This document shows, piece after piece, positions 11,100 through 22,450 of a stretch of 64,000 nucleotides of DNA; the first letter of the stretch is position 1, and every line of letters begins with the position of its first letter. The stretch is from contig NC_064544.1 of assembly GCF_023856365.1 (NCBI RefSeq), positions 24,962,399 to 25,026,398 on the forward strand. Reading direction: 5' to 3'. The position numbers and the translations under genes are program-made. This stretch comes from Brienomyrus brachyistius (Eukaryota > Chordata > Actinopteri > Osteoglossiformes > Mormyridae). Below the pieces are notes generated by a model. That model had not been told where the DNA came from. It saw only the letters and a program-made list of their open reading frames with translations, and did not search any database.

Positions 11100-12683
11100 T
11101 ACATATAAAAAGAGTATAAAGCCTTAAAATGGTAGGTTTTTGAGATTCAAAAAAACGAGATCACAATAAATCATTTAAAAACTTTTCCTACCTTTAATGA
11201 GATGTATAACCTGTACAATTCAACTGAAAAATCATCATCTGTTAGGCTGAAAAACACAAGAAACAGAAAAACATACAATACGCTGATTGCATAAGTGTGC
11301 ACTCCCTTAAACTAATACTTTGTTGCTGCACCTTTTGATTTACAGTAATTACAGCCTTCAGTCTTTGTGTACAAACCTGCCATAAATTAAAGTGACTCTG
11401 ATTGACCCCAAATAATGTTCAGCTGTTCAAGTAGTATTTTCCTGACACTTATTCGGTTGCATCCTACAGCAAAAGCCATGGTTCGCATGGAGCTTATAAA
11501 GCATCAAAGGATTCTCATTGTAGAAAGCTATTAGTCACCAGAAGGGTACAAAAAATCCATGGGATTTAATTATACCATGGGACAGAGTGGGGATAGTTAT
11601 CAAGAAGTGGAGTAAACAGTGACATTACTGATAACTGGACATTCCTCCCAAATTGATGAAAAGACAAGATGAAAATTGGTCATGGAGGCTGCCAAGAGGC
11701 CTACAGCAACACTGAAGGAGCTGTAGGAATTTCTGGCAACTACTGCTTATGTACTACATCTGACAACAATCTCCCCAATTCTCCATATATAATCTCCCTG
11801 CTCAACTACCGGTTATGACAGTAGCAGCGCAAGAAGCTTTTTCTTGCAAAGAAAATCAAGGCCTGGCTAAATTTTTATAAACGTCTCCCAAAAGCATGTG
11901 TTAAAATGTATTATTGTCTGATGAAACCAAGATAGAACTTTTTGGCCACAATTCCAAATGGTATGTTTGGCACAAAAATAACACTGTGCATGACTAAAAT
12001 AATACCATGCCGCCCATGGGGAATGTCCGCATCATGCTTTGGAGTTGTTTTATTTCTGTTGGAATAAAGCTGGATCTTTATTCTAGGTGGACAGAATTAT
12101 GAAAAGTTCCATTTACCAGTCAGTTTTGGCCCAAAACCTTCAGGTGTTTGCTAGAATGCTGAAGATGAAGAGGAATTTCACCTTTCAGCATGACAATGAC
12201 CCCAAGCATACATCCAAATCAACAAAAGAATGGCTTCACCAGAAGAAAATAAGTTCTGGAATGGTCCAGTGAGAGCCCAGGCCGAAATCCTACTGCAAAT
12301 CTGTGGGGTGACCTGAAGAAGGCTGTGCACTAGAGATGCCCATACAATTTGACAGATTTGAAGTGCTTTTGCAAGGAAGAGTGGACAAATACTGCAATAC
12401 TGCCAAATCAAGATGTGGCATGCTGACAAGACTCCTACCCAAAAATACTGAATGCTGTAATTAAATCAAAAGGTGCTTCAACAAATTTAGTTTACACTTA
12501 TGCAACCAGCTTATTGTACTTTATTTTTATATTTCCTCCCTAACAGATGTTTGTTTTTCAATTGAATTGAACAGGTCGTAGGTCACATTAAAGGTGGGAA
12601 AAGCTTTGCAGTGCTTTATCATGGTATCATTTTTTAACATCACAAAAACCTGTCATTTTAACATGTGTGTGCACTTTATATCC
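11100..12683 (+). mobile_element. Old Tc1-like transposon with long inverted repeats
   Basis: The two ends form an imperfect inverted repeat of roughly 250-300 bp. The most obvious stretches are ttgcataagtgt and gcaccttttgattta on the left, against their complements near 12470-12505 on the right. The outer boundaries are approximate because the tips have diverged. Confidence 0.75.
11640..12480 (+). pseudogene. Tc1-like transposase remnant
   Basis: The clearest block (about 12087-12330) contains FQHDNDPKHTSKSTKEWLHQ, the second-Asp motif of Tc1 transposases, followed by SPGRNPTANLW where an active enzyme has SPDLNPIENLW. The catalytic Glu is therefore replaced. The N-terminal half is shredded by stops and frame changes, so no start can be chosen. 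It is clearly inactive. Confidence 0.8.
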
Positions 12684-13865
12684 CAATAGTTTCATGTCTT
12701 GGTATCTAGCTTGAGTGTTTGTGATGTAATCTTAAAAAGACGTCTAAAGTCCACACTAACGATTAACAATACATTTTAAAGAATTAAAATCTCCTCGCCT
12801 AATAAATGCATCTACCGATACTTTTTAGGGGTGGGAGGGAAAAAGGACAAACTGGTATTCTTCAAAGTGACAAGTTTTTGATCGCCAGGAGAGAAAATTT
12901 GATTTTTAAATGTCATGTTAAACATGGGTTACTGTAATTACTGTAATCACTGTTAATATTTTTCCCAGGTACACACTGTCTGACGTTAAGGGAGTGACGT
13001 GTGAGTCTGGCACGATACTATTATGAATGATCAAGCATGTGAAGAGTCTTTTCCACCATTGTCTCAATCCAAAGCCAAAGTTTGGGCAAACTTTAGACTT
13101 TATGAAGTAAATAATCACTAAGACATGAGTATGACTATCTGCTTGGGTTCATGATGGAGTGCAATTTCAGTACAGCAGGGAACACCTTTTTTATTATTTG
13201 TACATTATTAAAACTGCAAACTGTTCCTAAGAACAATTGTAAACCAAACATTTCACAATGTGTCTATAACATGTTTGAACAACAAAACCTGAGATGCTTA
13301 TTCACACTTTTTTTCCTCTTACTTTCAACTTCTTTTGTAGTCAGTTTTAATCATCTCCATTTAATTTAGACATCAAGCAGTAAATGTGTGAACAAAAACA
13401 TTTTTGGAAGGAAATGGTTTATGTATAAAAGTTACTTAATGATTTATGGTAGTATTTCATTAACAGAGAAAATCACTTCACCATAGTTTCACACTACTCC
13501 ATCTGCCTTTGTCGGGGTGTGATATTTTATTTTTCTTTCTTTTCACTTAGAATGTAGTAGCCTTTGTGGTGCAATGTTTTATTGTCAAATCAAAGAAACA
13601 CTCTACCAACCAGAAGGGGGCAGCAGTTGATAGCTTGGAAAAAGGTACTGGGCCTGACACACGGTCACATTCTAGGAAGAGAAATTCTATTTTAAAATCA
13701 GTCCTGCTGCATTAGTGCAAAGTACATATGCAAAATATTTTTCATGATTAAAATTTCATACAAGACTCATAGACAAATAAATCAGATATGCATGATATGC
13801 AATTAAGTAAGGAATTTTGACTGAATTTCCCATGAAGTGTCTATTTATTTATCTACCTTATTTAT
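12684..13865. other. No recognised feature
   Basis: AT-rich sequence without repeat ends or convincing frames. The open stretch at 13151-13369 is low-complexity and hydrophobic and has no exon context, so I do not call it. Confidence 0.45.
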
Positions 13866-13871
13866 TTGTTG

Positions 13872-14000
13872 GCAGGCCAGTGGATAGCAGTGACCTCACA
13901 CTGCCAGTGCTTGGAGTCTGATCCCTGTCTTCCTTCTCTTTGTGTGGGCTTTGCATTTGCTCTCCATGGGGGCTTCCTCCAGCAATCCTGTTATTCCCTC
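13872..14000 (+). mobile_element. Fragment of tRNA-derived SINE (39-kb family)
   Basis: The order ggccagtggatagcagtgac, a cctcacac block, a ggagtctgatcc block and gggctttgcatttgctctcc matches, with substitutions, the head and early body of the SINE at 38838-39200 (minus strand there). Only the tRNA-like head and start of the body remain. Confidence 0.6.
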
Positions 14001-15920
14001 CTCACGTGCTTCACCATGACATGTGCTTTCGGAGGGTTTTGCATCTACATTGTGTTTCCAAGCAGAAGTTCCAGTCTCAAGATGTCGTCATGCCAAATTT
14101 CTGGAAAGTGGCAAAACAGGTAATGTAAATACACAAAAATTTTCAAAAAGCACAATTCTTATTTATAAATATTACAAATGCCACATTAACAGTAAAAAAT
14201 CTTCTAATAATAAAAAAGAACATAGCCCGATCTGTAAAGATACTGAGTTAAAATATATTTGCCTTCCATGAAATCATACCCTGCTTATCTACCTTATGTA
14301 AAAAATTTAGTGTGAGGCTAATCAGAAACCACCCTCACCCACACCATTACTAAACATTACTAACATGTACACTACTATATAGTTATCAATGGTGTAGTAT
14401 TGGTTTATTGTCAAGTTATATCTTCTGAGTTTACAGAAGCCAATTTTTTTAATTTAGTGTATGAATGAATCTCTTTATTGTCACTGCACACGTGCCATTG
14501 ACATTACACATTGCAATGAGATTAAGTTTAACGAAAACAGGTCATACTTTGCTTTTAATATAGTTTAATGAACATCAGAACCATATGAAAAGCAAAGTGC
14601 AACCTGTTTTTGTTATTCTGCATATTGTGATTCCCTCTTGTGGTCGGCACTCTTACATACTGTACTGTTATATCACCAGGAGTGTAGCCCGTTTTCTTGT
14701 ATAAGTTTGCAACTGTCCTACCTGATGCTGTAAAAGACAAGATAAATAATAGAATAAATAGGATAAAATAAGTAACTTAAAAAAAGAACCAATACAATTC
14801 TGCAAACTAGTAATTAATTAACCACAGTATAAGGCAGTATGTACTATACTGTTTACACTGTACAAACACCTCAGATGTGCAAAACAGTGCTGCAAAACCA
14901 ACAAACAGTACAAAATAAAGCACAATTGAATGTCAATATAATTCCAAGGCTTTTTATGCGCTTTTGAGTTTCTGCTAGTTTCTCATATAAACATGCATAC
15001 AGTATTTATTTAGTATTCTGTGCCAAAGGATGGATCTGTAGACCAATAAAAATGTGCATAGTTAATGTTATGCATGACAAACGCATCGATCAGGCAGGCA
15101 CATGACAAAGTGCAGGCCCCCAGTGTGAGGAAGCTTAACATGGCAGTGGATGGACACAAAGGGGCACAGTGAGCCACAGCAGGACACTCAGCCCACCAGT
15201 CATCCCGCCATTCAACCGCAACAGTCACGGACAGATAGCCAGGAATGGCCTCATCGGGGAGAACTGGTCACTCGGCCCACCATCAAACATAGTCTTTTTC
15301 TTTTTTTTTTTGGACATGCCAGCATTTTGTGGAATGTGCCGGAATCTGCCCTGAGCTGTCAGCCAATGACCACTGGTATGGCCTTTAAGAGGCAGTGCTG
15401 CTGACAGAAGGTGCTGTGGTCCGACTTGTCGTGTCTGTTTCATCTTCTTTCTGCAGTTTTTTCTCTTTATTTTTTTCCAGGGGTTTCCTTTGCTGAGGAC
15501 CCTGACATTGTTATTCAACTGGATCTGTGCTGATGGTGGGATGGGGAGACAGAGAGCAGGCCAGGGGTCACTGTCTTTCTCCCAGGCACTGCCAGAGCTC
15601 ATCCATACGCGGGAATTAGATGTTTTGTAGAGGACTGTATTGTAAACTCTTCCAGAAAGAAGCAAAGTGCATCTGTTTGCCGGTTTGTGTTCATGAGAAG
15701 ATTAAATATATTAAAATTTGTCGTCTTATTGAATCAATGAGCTGGGTGATGTTTGGAAATGTGTCTGTGTGTCCATCCTCCAGTGAAAAAGAGCCATATG
15801 TTAAGCAAGCAAATCAGATTCTTAGATGAAATTGTGTTTGATTTCTATGAAACATTGTAAAACTGTTATTAAGCATAATGAGAACTGTATAGTCAAACTA
15901 ATTACTTATCTGTCACTACT
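14001..15920. other. Spacer with no firm gene
   Basis: A short degenerate repeat-like stretch (about 14462-14535, ctctttattgtcactgcaca) resembles the complement of a LINE or SINE 3' tail. A 146-codon minus frame at 15665-15225 has no recognisable domain and includes a Lys run from a poly-T tract, so I leave it uncalled. I see nothing else. Confidence 0.4.
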
Positions 15921-16267
15921 AGTGTAACAAGAGAGGAGGATCCAAAGGTAACATTTCAGAGTTTATTTACAAAAGCTGAATTACAAGTCAAATTACAAGT
16001 CAAATTCTCCAAAAGTTGTTAGTGGAGAAAGGGTGCAAACAGAATATTAAAATGACCCAGAATCACAGGCTCAGTTATTAGAAAATGAGTCATATAAATG
16101 AGCATCATAAAACATAACTAATGAACCATCTGAAATGTGAAGAAACAAACCATTGCAATACATGGAATAGTGAGGTTTAAACATCTGAACAGGTAACAAG
16201 AAAAGTGAAAACAACCCAGATCCATAGACAGGAGGAGTCCACTCAGAATTTTGGTGAGGGTGTGACA
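15921..16267 (-). mobile_element. Possible solo LTR
   Basis: The plus strand runs from tgtaacaaga to gtgtgaca, giving TG/CA ends, and the minus strand carries AAATAAAC about 50 bp from its end, where an LTR polyadenylation signal would lie. I could not find a target duplication or a second copy, so this is only a shape-based guess. Confidence 0.25.
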
Positions 16268-16974
16268 TCTATACTTAAAAGGGGTAATGAAGAAAAGATT
16301 AGATTATTTTGGGCAACTGTGGAAATATTTTAATTGCAGTTCTAGAGTATCAACAACATGAACAAGGTTAATTATTCAACAGATGTATTTAGTGTGAGGG
16401 ACCAGACTGAATGCGTCACAGCGCACGTTGTTGGTTTGGTTTGTTGGTAAGTCAGCTTTGGCTCTGCTCAGGTTCGTGCATGCATGCTCCACACAGGCCT
16501 AGCAGATTTATCACAACATGTGAGATCTGAACTTGTTAAATCTGGTTTCTTCTTATGTATGAAGAACTGGGTATCCTGCTGCCAAGATAGAAGAGATGGA
16601 GCTATGGAAGACAAATGGGACAGTGGAATAATCAGCCAATGAGTATAATGCCACATATGGAATGTGGATGATGACAAACGATCCTTAAGATGAGTGGCCT
16701 TATCAGGGTCTTCTCTAGGGACAGACCTGCAAGAAGGTGACACAGGGGCCTCCAGATGTGACCCATTCAGATCATGCCATCTGCCACAGTGAGGTACATT
16801 AGAATGTGTCAAAGCATGTCATTTAAAAAAAAATGAATTTTATGAACTGAGGTTATATATTTTGTTGTTCAGTGTAAGAATTTTTAGTATTATGCACTTT
16901 TATTATTAAACATTATTAAATGTCAATGCATGAACACTGTCACTTCAGTTTAATTTCATTCATTTTTTTATATA
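16268..16974. other. No recognised feature
   Basis: No motif, repeat end or exon was recognised. A 114-codon minus frame (16812-16468) has no family resemblance that I can see. Confidence 0.4.
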
Positions 16975-16979
16975 CCACC

Positions 16980-17690
16980 GTTCACAACAGAGGAGAGGTA
17001 CCAAAAAGTAGGGAGAAAAAAAACTGTAGGAAGCACAGCCACAGTTTATTTGAAGTATGCTACCCCCTCTAGCATTACCATGAAAAACAAATGGTTTCAA
17101 TCACCCCTAATCAAAAGTATGGGCTTAGTATCCTTAATTCTAAGACATACTTGAATCTGGTGCAAAGACAGCAAGTGTTAATTATTCAAGGAACACCATA
17201 CCTACTGTGAAGTGATTTGTGCTATTTTATGCCATTATTTTGGGCTATTTCTCTTTAGCTGAGACAGGGGATTTAGTCAACAGAGATGGGATGATGAATA
17301 GTTCCAAACATTAAGATTGTTTGGCAAAAGAAGCTGCTAGTCTATGACAGAAAGATCAAGATGGAAGAATAAGGACCTAAAGCACACATCTAATTCAAGA
17401 AATGGATTCAGAAAAGAAAGATTAAGAAAAAAATACATTTTGGTATGGCCCAGTCAGATCCCAGAGGTCAATCCTATAGGAAACCTGAGGAATCACCTCA
17501 AGAGGACTGTGTACTGGAGATTGCCTAGCCATTTGGAGGAGCTGGAACATTTCTGTATGGAAGAGAGAGATAAAACTGGGATAAAAGTCCAGGTGTGCAA
17601 AACTGATAGAGTTATTCATAAAGACTTACTACTGTAAAAATGGAAAAGGTGCTTCCACAATGAATTAGCTGGGGGTGGGCTCACATATTC
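16980..17690 (+). mobile_element. Tc1-like transposon remnant
   Basis: The only clear part is a C-terminal transposase segment at about 17380-17620: DLKHTSNSRNGF, then WPSQIPEVNPIGNLRNHLKR and LPSHLEELEHFCMEE. An active enzyme would have SPDLNPIENLW, so the catalytic Glu is replaced by Gly. The boundaries are estimates and no inverted repeats could be fixed. Confidence 0.65.
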
Positions 17691-17763
17691 AGCAATGGTG
17701 TTGTGGGTTTTTGTAATTTTTAATCTTATTCTTGAATTTTGTTGCTTTCAAGTTCAACCTCAA

Positions 17764-18067
17764 TGTCACATCACAGTTAAGGAAGGAATAGGAGGCAAGC
17801 ATCGGGAAATCCAAAATGGGATTTAATTACAGGCAGTGCAAAAGGAAATGGACTATGAGGGGTCAAAACTGGGTAGGGAGGATGTATCAAGGACACACTG
17901 GGGCGCAAGCAGCAACATCAATGACTGGACTGAGGACCTCAAGACAGGGAGGCACTATATACCTCACTAACGAGGGAGCAGACAAGAGGCACCTGGGGAA
18001 ATCCACACAAGGGCTGTAATGAGAGGTAAGATTAAACAAGTAATAGGTGTGGCTCGTTAGAACGACA
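17764..18067 (-). mobile_element. Possible solo LTR, gypsy-like
   Basis: The segment runs from TGTCACATCA to AACGACA and contains a gggatttaattacagg block near its left and cacctggggaaatccacac near its right. The organisation resembles the short-LTR family, but the sequence is diverged. No target duplication was found. Confidence 0.35.
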
Positions 18068-19610
18068 CAACGGAGAGAACAAGGGGGAATGTTTTAATTA
18101 TCCTAGTGAAGTATAAAGCGAGACATTTCATTGAGTTTTAAAGTAAAATTACAAAAGTAAGTAAGCTTACAAAACATGTGGGTCCTCTAAATGTATGCCC
18201 ACTAGCCAAAATTTGCCATAATACTGAAGATGCTAGAGAATGATAATTGAATTGCCCTACACGTCTGTTTTTCTTTTGATTGCTCATGGCACTGGTAATG
18301 AAAAATATTAATGAGATAAAATTTGAATTGAAAAGGAACTTTGCCATGAAATTTGCCATGTTCTGCACTCAAGTTCAGAAGTGTGCTAGTCTGTTTTAAG
18401 GCACAGTATCTGACAGCTGCTTATAAAGCTACTCCTGAAAATCAGCACATCCAATTCCCAGCAGAACACAGAGAAGGAATTGTGAATATCCAACTGATTT
18501 CAGAGTTTGTAAAGGAACACTCTAGATGCAGAAGCAGCCACATGTACCCCATTTTTACAAGCCTCCATCCAAATACATATCTGGTGTAATGCCTTCTGTC
18601 ACTCATGATAAATTTTTTTGTAAAGGTGTTTGTAGAAAGAGGTGGATGTCCATGTCACGTGCTGCGATGCATTTTTTGTGTATCATGTATTATGACTGAC
18701 ATTTTATATGGTGGATATTCATGGTTAGTGATACATTGCAATTCAGAGAGTAGAATGACAGATTGCAGCTGATATTGCTTGTCCCACCCTTCACTAAGTC
18801 AGGTAAACAATATCACGAAAGCCACAAAACTCTCAAAGCAACTACTGGATTTATTTTACTAGAACACGATTCTGCCCATACAGGTAAGTGTGTGGCTGGG
18901 CACAAGTTTGCTTGTCCTGTGGGGATAAACACATTTTTATGGGGTTCTTATATACTTTCTATTTTTCATTTTATACTTTTGCCAGACTATTTGGGGGGTT
19001 GGGGTTTGAGACGGTAAAAGTTGTCAATTGCGGGGAGGGGATTTATTTTTTTTGTTTTATTCCCTCCACCACCCCCACTCTGCGGAGGGCTGCTTAATTT
19101 TTAAGTTCCATTGCAAAAAAAGAGAAAAAAAACAAAAGACAAAAAAACTAACAAAACACAAAACAAAGAGAAACAAAATGAAAATAATGATGATAAAAAT
19201 ATTGTAAAATAATAATAATTATTATTTTTATTATTATTATTAATATTCTTATTATTATAGGTAAATTGAAGTAAGACAACAAGTGGCAAGAACGGCAGTA
19301 ATAGCAATGTCAACATTCATAACAACTGCATCTGCATCCGTGATAACATTGTGCATATGCCTCTACTGTTGAATGTATGTACTTTTGGTTGTGTGTGTGT
19401 GTGTGTGTGGCGTAGAGGTAGGTGTGGTTATGTATCTATATGTATGTATGTATTTATTCGTGTGTACGAGTCTAACAATTTTTCCATGGATGTGATAGTA
19501 GTTAATGTGGGGGGCAGTACCGACACCCCCCGACCCCGACCCCCTGGCCAAAGCCACCACGGACCAAGCCAAGAGGGTCCCCAGCTGTCCCCAGAATGAA
19601 GGTCCCCGGC
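18068..19610. other. AT-rich and low-complexity spacer
   Basis: There is an A-rich, ATT-rich stretch at 19110-19260, a (GT)n at 19390-19410 and a G-rich run toward 19500-19610. The G-rich part may be a diverged continuation of the neighbouring LTR element's 3' end, but I cannot align it. Confidence 0.4.
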
Positions 19611-20130
19611 CATGTGCCCAAAAGACAGACAGAGAAGGAAAGGGGACACAGAGGGAACAGGGGGGACACAAGGGCCAGGAGTGAACGGAGGGAATATAGG
19701 AGGAGGAGGAACCGGGACGGGAGGAACAAAGGGACGAGGAACGGAGACAGGATGGACAAAGAAGGGAGGAGGAGCAAACAAAGGAGGGCCTAGGGCAGGA
19801 GAGCAGGGAGAGAAGGAGAGGGAATACAGGGGAGCCCGAGGGAGCCCCAGCGGGCAACGGGAGGCAGCCGGAGGGGCCGCAGGTGGCCGGGAGGCCGGAG
19901 CAGGAGGGGACCTCGGAGGGGCAGAGGAGGCAGGGTGAGGGACCGACGAAGGGGCCGAAGAGGGAGCAGGAGGGAGCACCAGGGAAGGGGACGAGGGAGC
20001 TGGAGGGGACCCTGGCGAGGGCAAGGAGAGGGGGGGAGCCGCAGCAGGCGGCGACGTCTTCCGACGTGCAGGAGCAGGAGGACCCGCAAGCGACAGAGGA
20101 GCCGCCTCTAGGGAGCCCGCCGGCGACCGA

Positions 20131-21486
20131 CTAGGCACTGAGGGGGGAGCGAGGCAGGGCGACGAGGCCGCAGAGGGGGACCTGCAGGCGACAGCCGACC
20201 CGGAGGGCCAGGACCCGCAGGTGCTCTCCGAGCCCCAGCGCAGGCGAGCAAGGGCAAGCCAGGGGGCAGGGCCGGGGTCGGGCTCGCCGGGGCGAGGGCA
20301 GAGGAGTCACTGGGGACACAGTTACTTGAGGCAGAGGGAGCGCCTCGGGTTGCGAAGCTGCAGGCGGAGACGGAGGGGGCGCCTGCCCGGGAGCTGCAGG
20401 CGGAGACGGAGGGGGCGCCTGCCCAGGAGCTGCAGGCTGATGCCGAGGGGGCATCTGCACGGGAGCTGCAGGCTGATGCCGAGGGGGCGTCAGCCCGGGA
20501 GTTGCAGGCGGAGACGGAGGGGGCGCCTGCCCGGGAGCTGCAGGCTGATGCAGAGGGGGCGCCTGCCCGGGAGCTGCAGGCTGATGCAGAGGGGGCATCT
20601 GCACGGGAGCTGCAGGCTGATGCCGAGGGGGCGTCAGCCCGGGAGTTGCAGGCGGAGACGGAGGGGGCGCCTGCCCGGGAGCTGCAGGCTGATGCAGAGG
20701 GGGCGCCTGCCCTGGAGCTGCAGGCTGATGCAGAGGGGGCGCCTGCCCGGGAGCTGCAGGCTGATACAGAGGGGGCGCCTGCCCTGGAGCTGCAGGCTGA
20801 TGCAGAGGGGGCGGCTGCTCTGGCTGCGCAGGTGGCAGAGGCGACTGCTCGGCCGTTGAAGCCGCAGCGCTCCGGAGCGAGATTAGCCTCTTTAGGTCCT
20901 CTGCCAATTTCTCGAGCTCCTCTTGATCAGAGGTGGGGGTGAACGCGTCAAAACCCCTCCTCAGCCGCGTGATGAGCTGTTCCGCCTCCGGGCTACTTGG
21001 AGCTGCCGAATCCCCTATCACCCTCCAGTATAAGCCTTGAAGGGTGAAGAATTGATTGGTGAGGAAGGTCGTCGCTTCTGGCAGAGGTGAGGGGAGCGTC
21101 TCGGGGTTGGCAGCCGCAAGCGGCGGGACGGGCAAGTCCTGAGCGGTTGAGACCTGCGGAATGCCGTCTCGGACTGCTCTAATCCCTCCCCGATTGGCCT
21201 GTCGCTCGTGTGGGTAAGAGTACCATTCGAGGGGCGGTAATTGCTCCGCCAGGATCGGCCCCGGGTCCGGGAACACGGGCTCCTCCTCCTCGTCCTCGCT
21301 CGTGGACCATAGGCTGGCTAGAGAGCAGGCTCCCAGACGTATTGAGTCAAGGTCTGGGAGCAGGACGGGTTCTGCCTTCTCCTCCGTCGGGAGCCAGAGC
21401 CTGGAGAGCGCATAAGCTCCCAGGTGGATCTCAGGCTCCTCCGGGATCCTCTTTCTCCTCTGTCTTCTCTTTTGTGGGTCCGTCAT
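20131..21486 (-). CDS. Proline-rich protein of short-LTR element (451 aa)
   Basis: I chose the ATG at 21486 because it lies 2 bp after the LTR end, as in the copy at 55144. The protein starts MTDPQKRRQRRKR, a basic patch. Two copies of an LGA motif follow (IHLGAYALSRLW and IRLGACSLASLW), then an acidic run, a helical region with Leu/Glu heptads, and an array of 12-residue repeats of the type QAPPLHQPAAPG. It ends in a diverged form of the C-terminal module seen at 53009, and a further proline-rich frame (20138-19428) overlaps its end. I recognise no known family. A Gag-like structural role is a guess from position only. Confidence 0.5.
   Translation of the reverse strand: MTDPQKRRQRRKRIPEEPEIHLGAYALSRLWLPTEEKAEPVLLPDLDSIRLGACSLASLWSTSEDEEEEPVFPDPGPILAEQLPPLEWYSYPHERQANRGGIRAVRDGIPQVSTAQDLPVPPLAAANPETLPSPLPEATTFLTNQFFTLQGLYWRVIGDSAAPSSPEAEQLITRLRRGFDAFTPTSDQEELEKLAEDLKRLISLRSAAASTAEQSPLPPAQPEQPPPLHQPAAPGQAPPLYQPAAPGQAPPLHQPAAPGQAPPLHQPAAPGQAPPPSPPATPGLTPPRHQPAAPVQMPPLHQPAAPGQAPPLHQPAAPGQAPPPSPPATPGLTPPRHQPAAPVQMPPRHQPAAPGQAPPPSPPAAPGQAPPPSPPAASQPEALPLPQVTVSPVTPLPSPRRARPRPCPLACPCSPALGLGEHLRVLALRVGCRLQVPLCGLVALPRSPLSA
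20345..20825. repeat. 36-bp coding minisatellite
   Basis: About thirteen tandem units of 36 bp, each containing gggagctgcaggc and gggggcgcctgcc-type blocks with small variants, encode the 12-residue proline/alanine repeat of the minus-strand ORF. The same unit recurs at 53930-54420. Confidence 0.9.
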
Positions 21487-21488
21487 TC

Positions 21489-21781
21489 TGTCACGGTTCG
21501 CCGTGATCGCTGGGTGAGCGAGTGGTCGATCATGCGGGCAGGTGTTCAAGGAAGAGGCACACAGGCAAGGATCGGGGCAAACTACGGGTTTATTGTACAA
21601 ATAGGAGTGGGAAACATTGAACTACACCTAACCATAATGACGGATAGGGGAGACAAGCAAGACCAGGACTTAAATAGGACAGGACCAATCAAAATAAGCG
21701 GACACAGATGGAGACGATCAGGGAAGTACACGTGGGTAATCAGGGGGCGTGGCACCCACGAGGAACGTACCGGGCATGACA
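21489..21781 (-). repeat. 5' LTR of the 19.6-21.8-kb element
   Basis: TG/CA-ended, 293 bp. On the minus strand it contains AATAAACCC, a plausible poly(A) signal, and near its end a GATCG-containing inverted repeat shared in form with the other family LTRs. Confidence 0.8.
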
Positions 21782-22450
21782 GTAATAAATATCTTTGTTA
21801 TTATCAAGTCGGGATAATAAGACTTGAACTGTGACATGATTTTTCAAAGTTCCCCTGGAACAAAGACAAAACGGGCTCTCTTTTGTAAATTTCTTATGTT
21901 CTTATGGTCTTGGGTGTAAAACTCCCAAGCTGAAAATTAGTTCCACTCCGTGCCAGACCTGTGCACATTCTGGTGCTGACAACCAGCTGACATTGGTGAT
22001 TTTATCAGAAACTTTAACCCTCTGGGGTCTAGGGGTAGGGAACACACTTTCACTGACTGAGGCGTGGTCGCACATTTCATTAAATATCATAAACTTAATT
22101 CATGGCAAATAAATTATCTATTTTGGCATTAAACTCATCTTAATCTTAATGTACTTTGCAAATATGTCAGATTTATGTTAAATTTGTAATTTGACATCAA
22201 AGTATAGACATTGCAAAATGCAGTTTGGAACACTTGCAGAAACATTATAAAAGTACATAGTAAGCAATGTTGGAAAGTTGGTTTTGATCCCAGATATCTG
22301 GTCAAAGTCTAAGGCGACCAGAGAACAGGGGTATGAAAAGACCCCATGCCCCCCTTTGCCTGCTCAGATGTGGTGTTGGTGTGTGTTATTCTAAAGTGCT
22401 TTTAAAACAGGGGAAGGCTAACCACCCCTTGCTAACCAACATTTAAAATG
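21782..22450. other. Spacer with repeat scraps
   Basis: At 21882-21905 a scrap (ttgtaaatttcttatgttct) matches the 3' tail of the CR1 family. At 22017-22035 ttaaccctctggggtctagg resembles a TTAA-flanked piggyBac-type end, but I found no partner end. Nothing else is recognised. Confidence 0.35.

Larger units (their letters stand above)
19612..21781 (-). mobile_element. Short-LTR element, copy with 5' LTR and no 3' LTR
   Basis: The 5' LTR lies at 21489-21781 (TGTCACGGTTCG to GGGCATGACA). The interior runs left from it on the minus strand and resembles the 52.6-55.4-kb copy until about 19612, where similarity fades. No 3' LTR is found, so this copy is truncated. There is no protease, reverse transcriptase or integrase, so it is non-autonomous. 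Confidence 0.8.

Noticed and set aside
15225..15665. 146-codon minus frame considered as a host exon
   Set aside because: No domain, no splice pattern, and part of it is a poly-Lys run from a T tract.
20221..20942. Arg-rich and Glu/Ala-rich plus-strand frames in the 20-kb minisatellite
   Set aside because: Antisense frames of the 36-bp repeat, with no start context and no conservation outside it.
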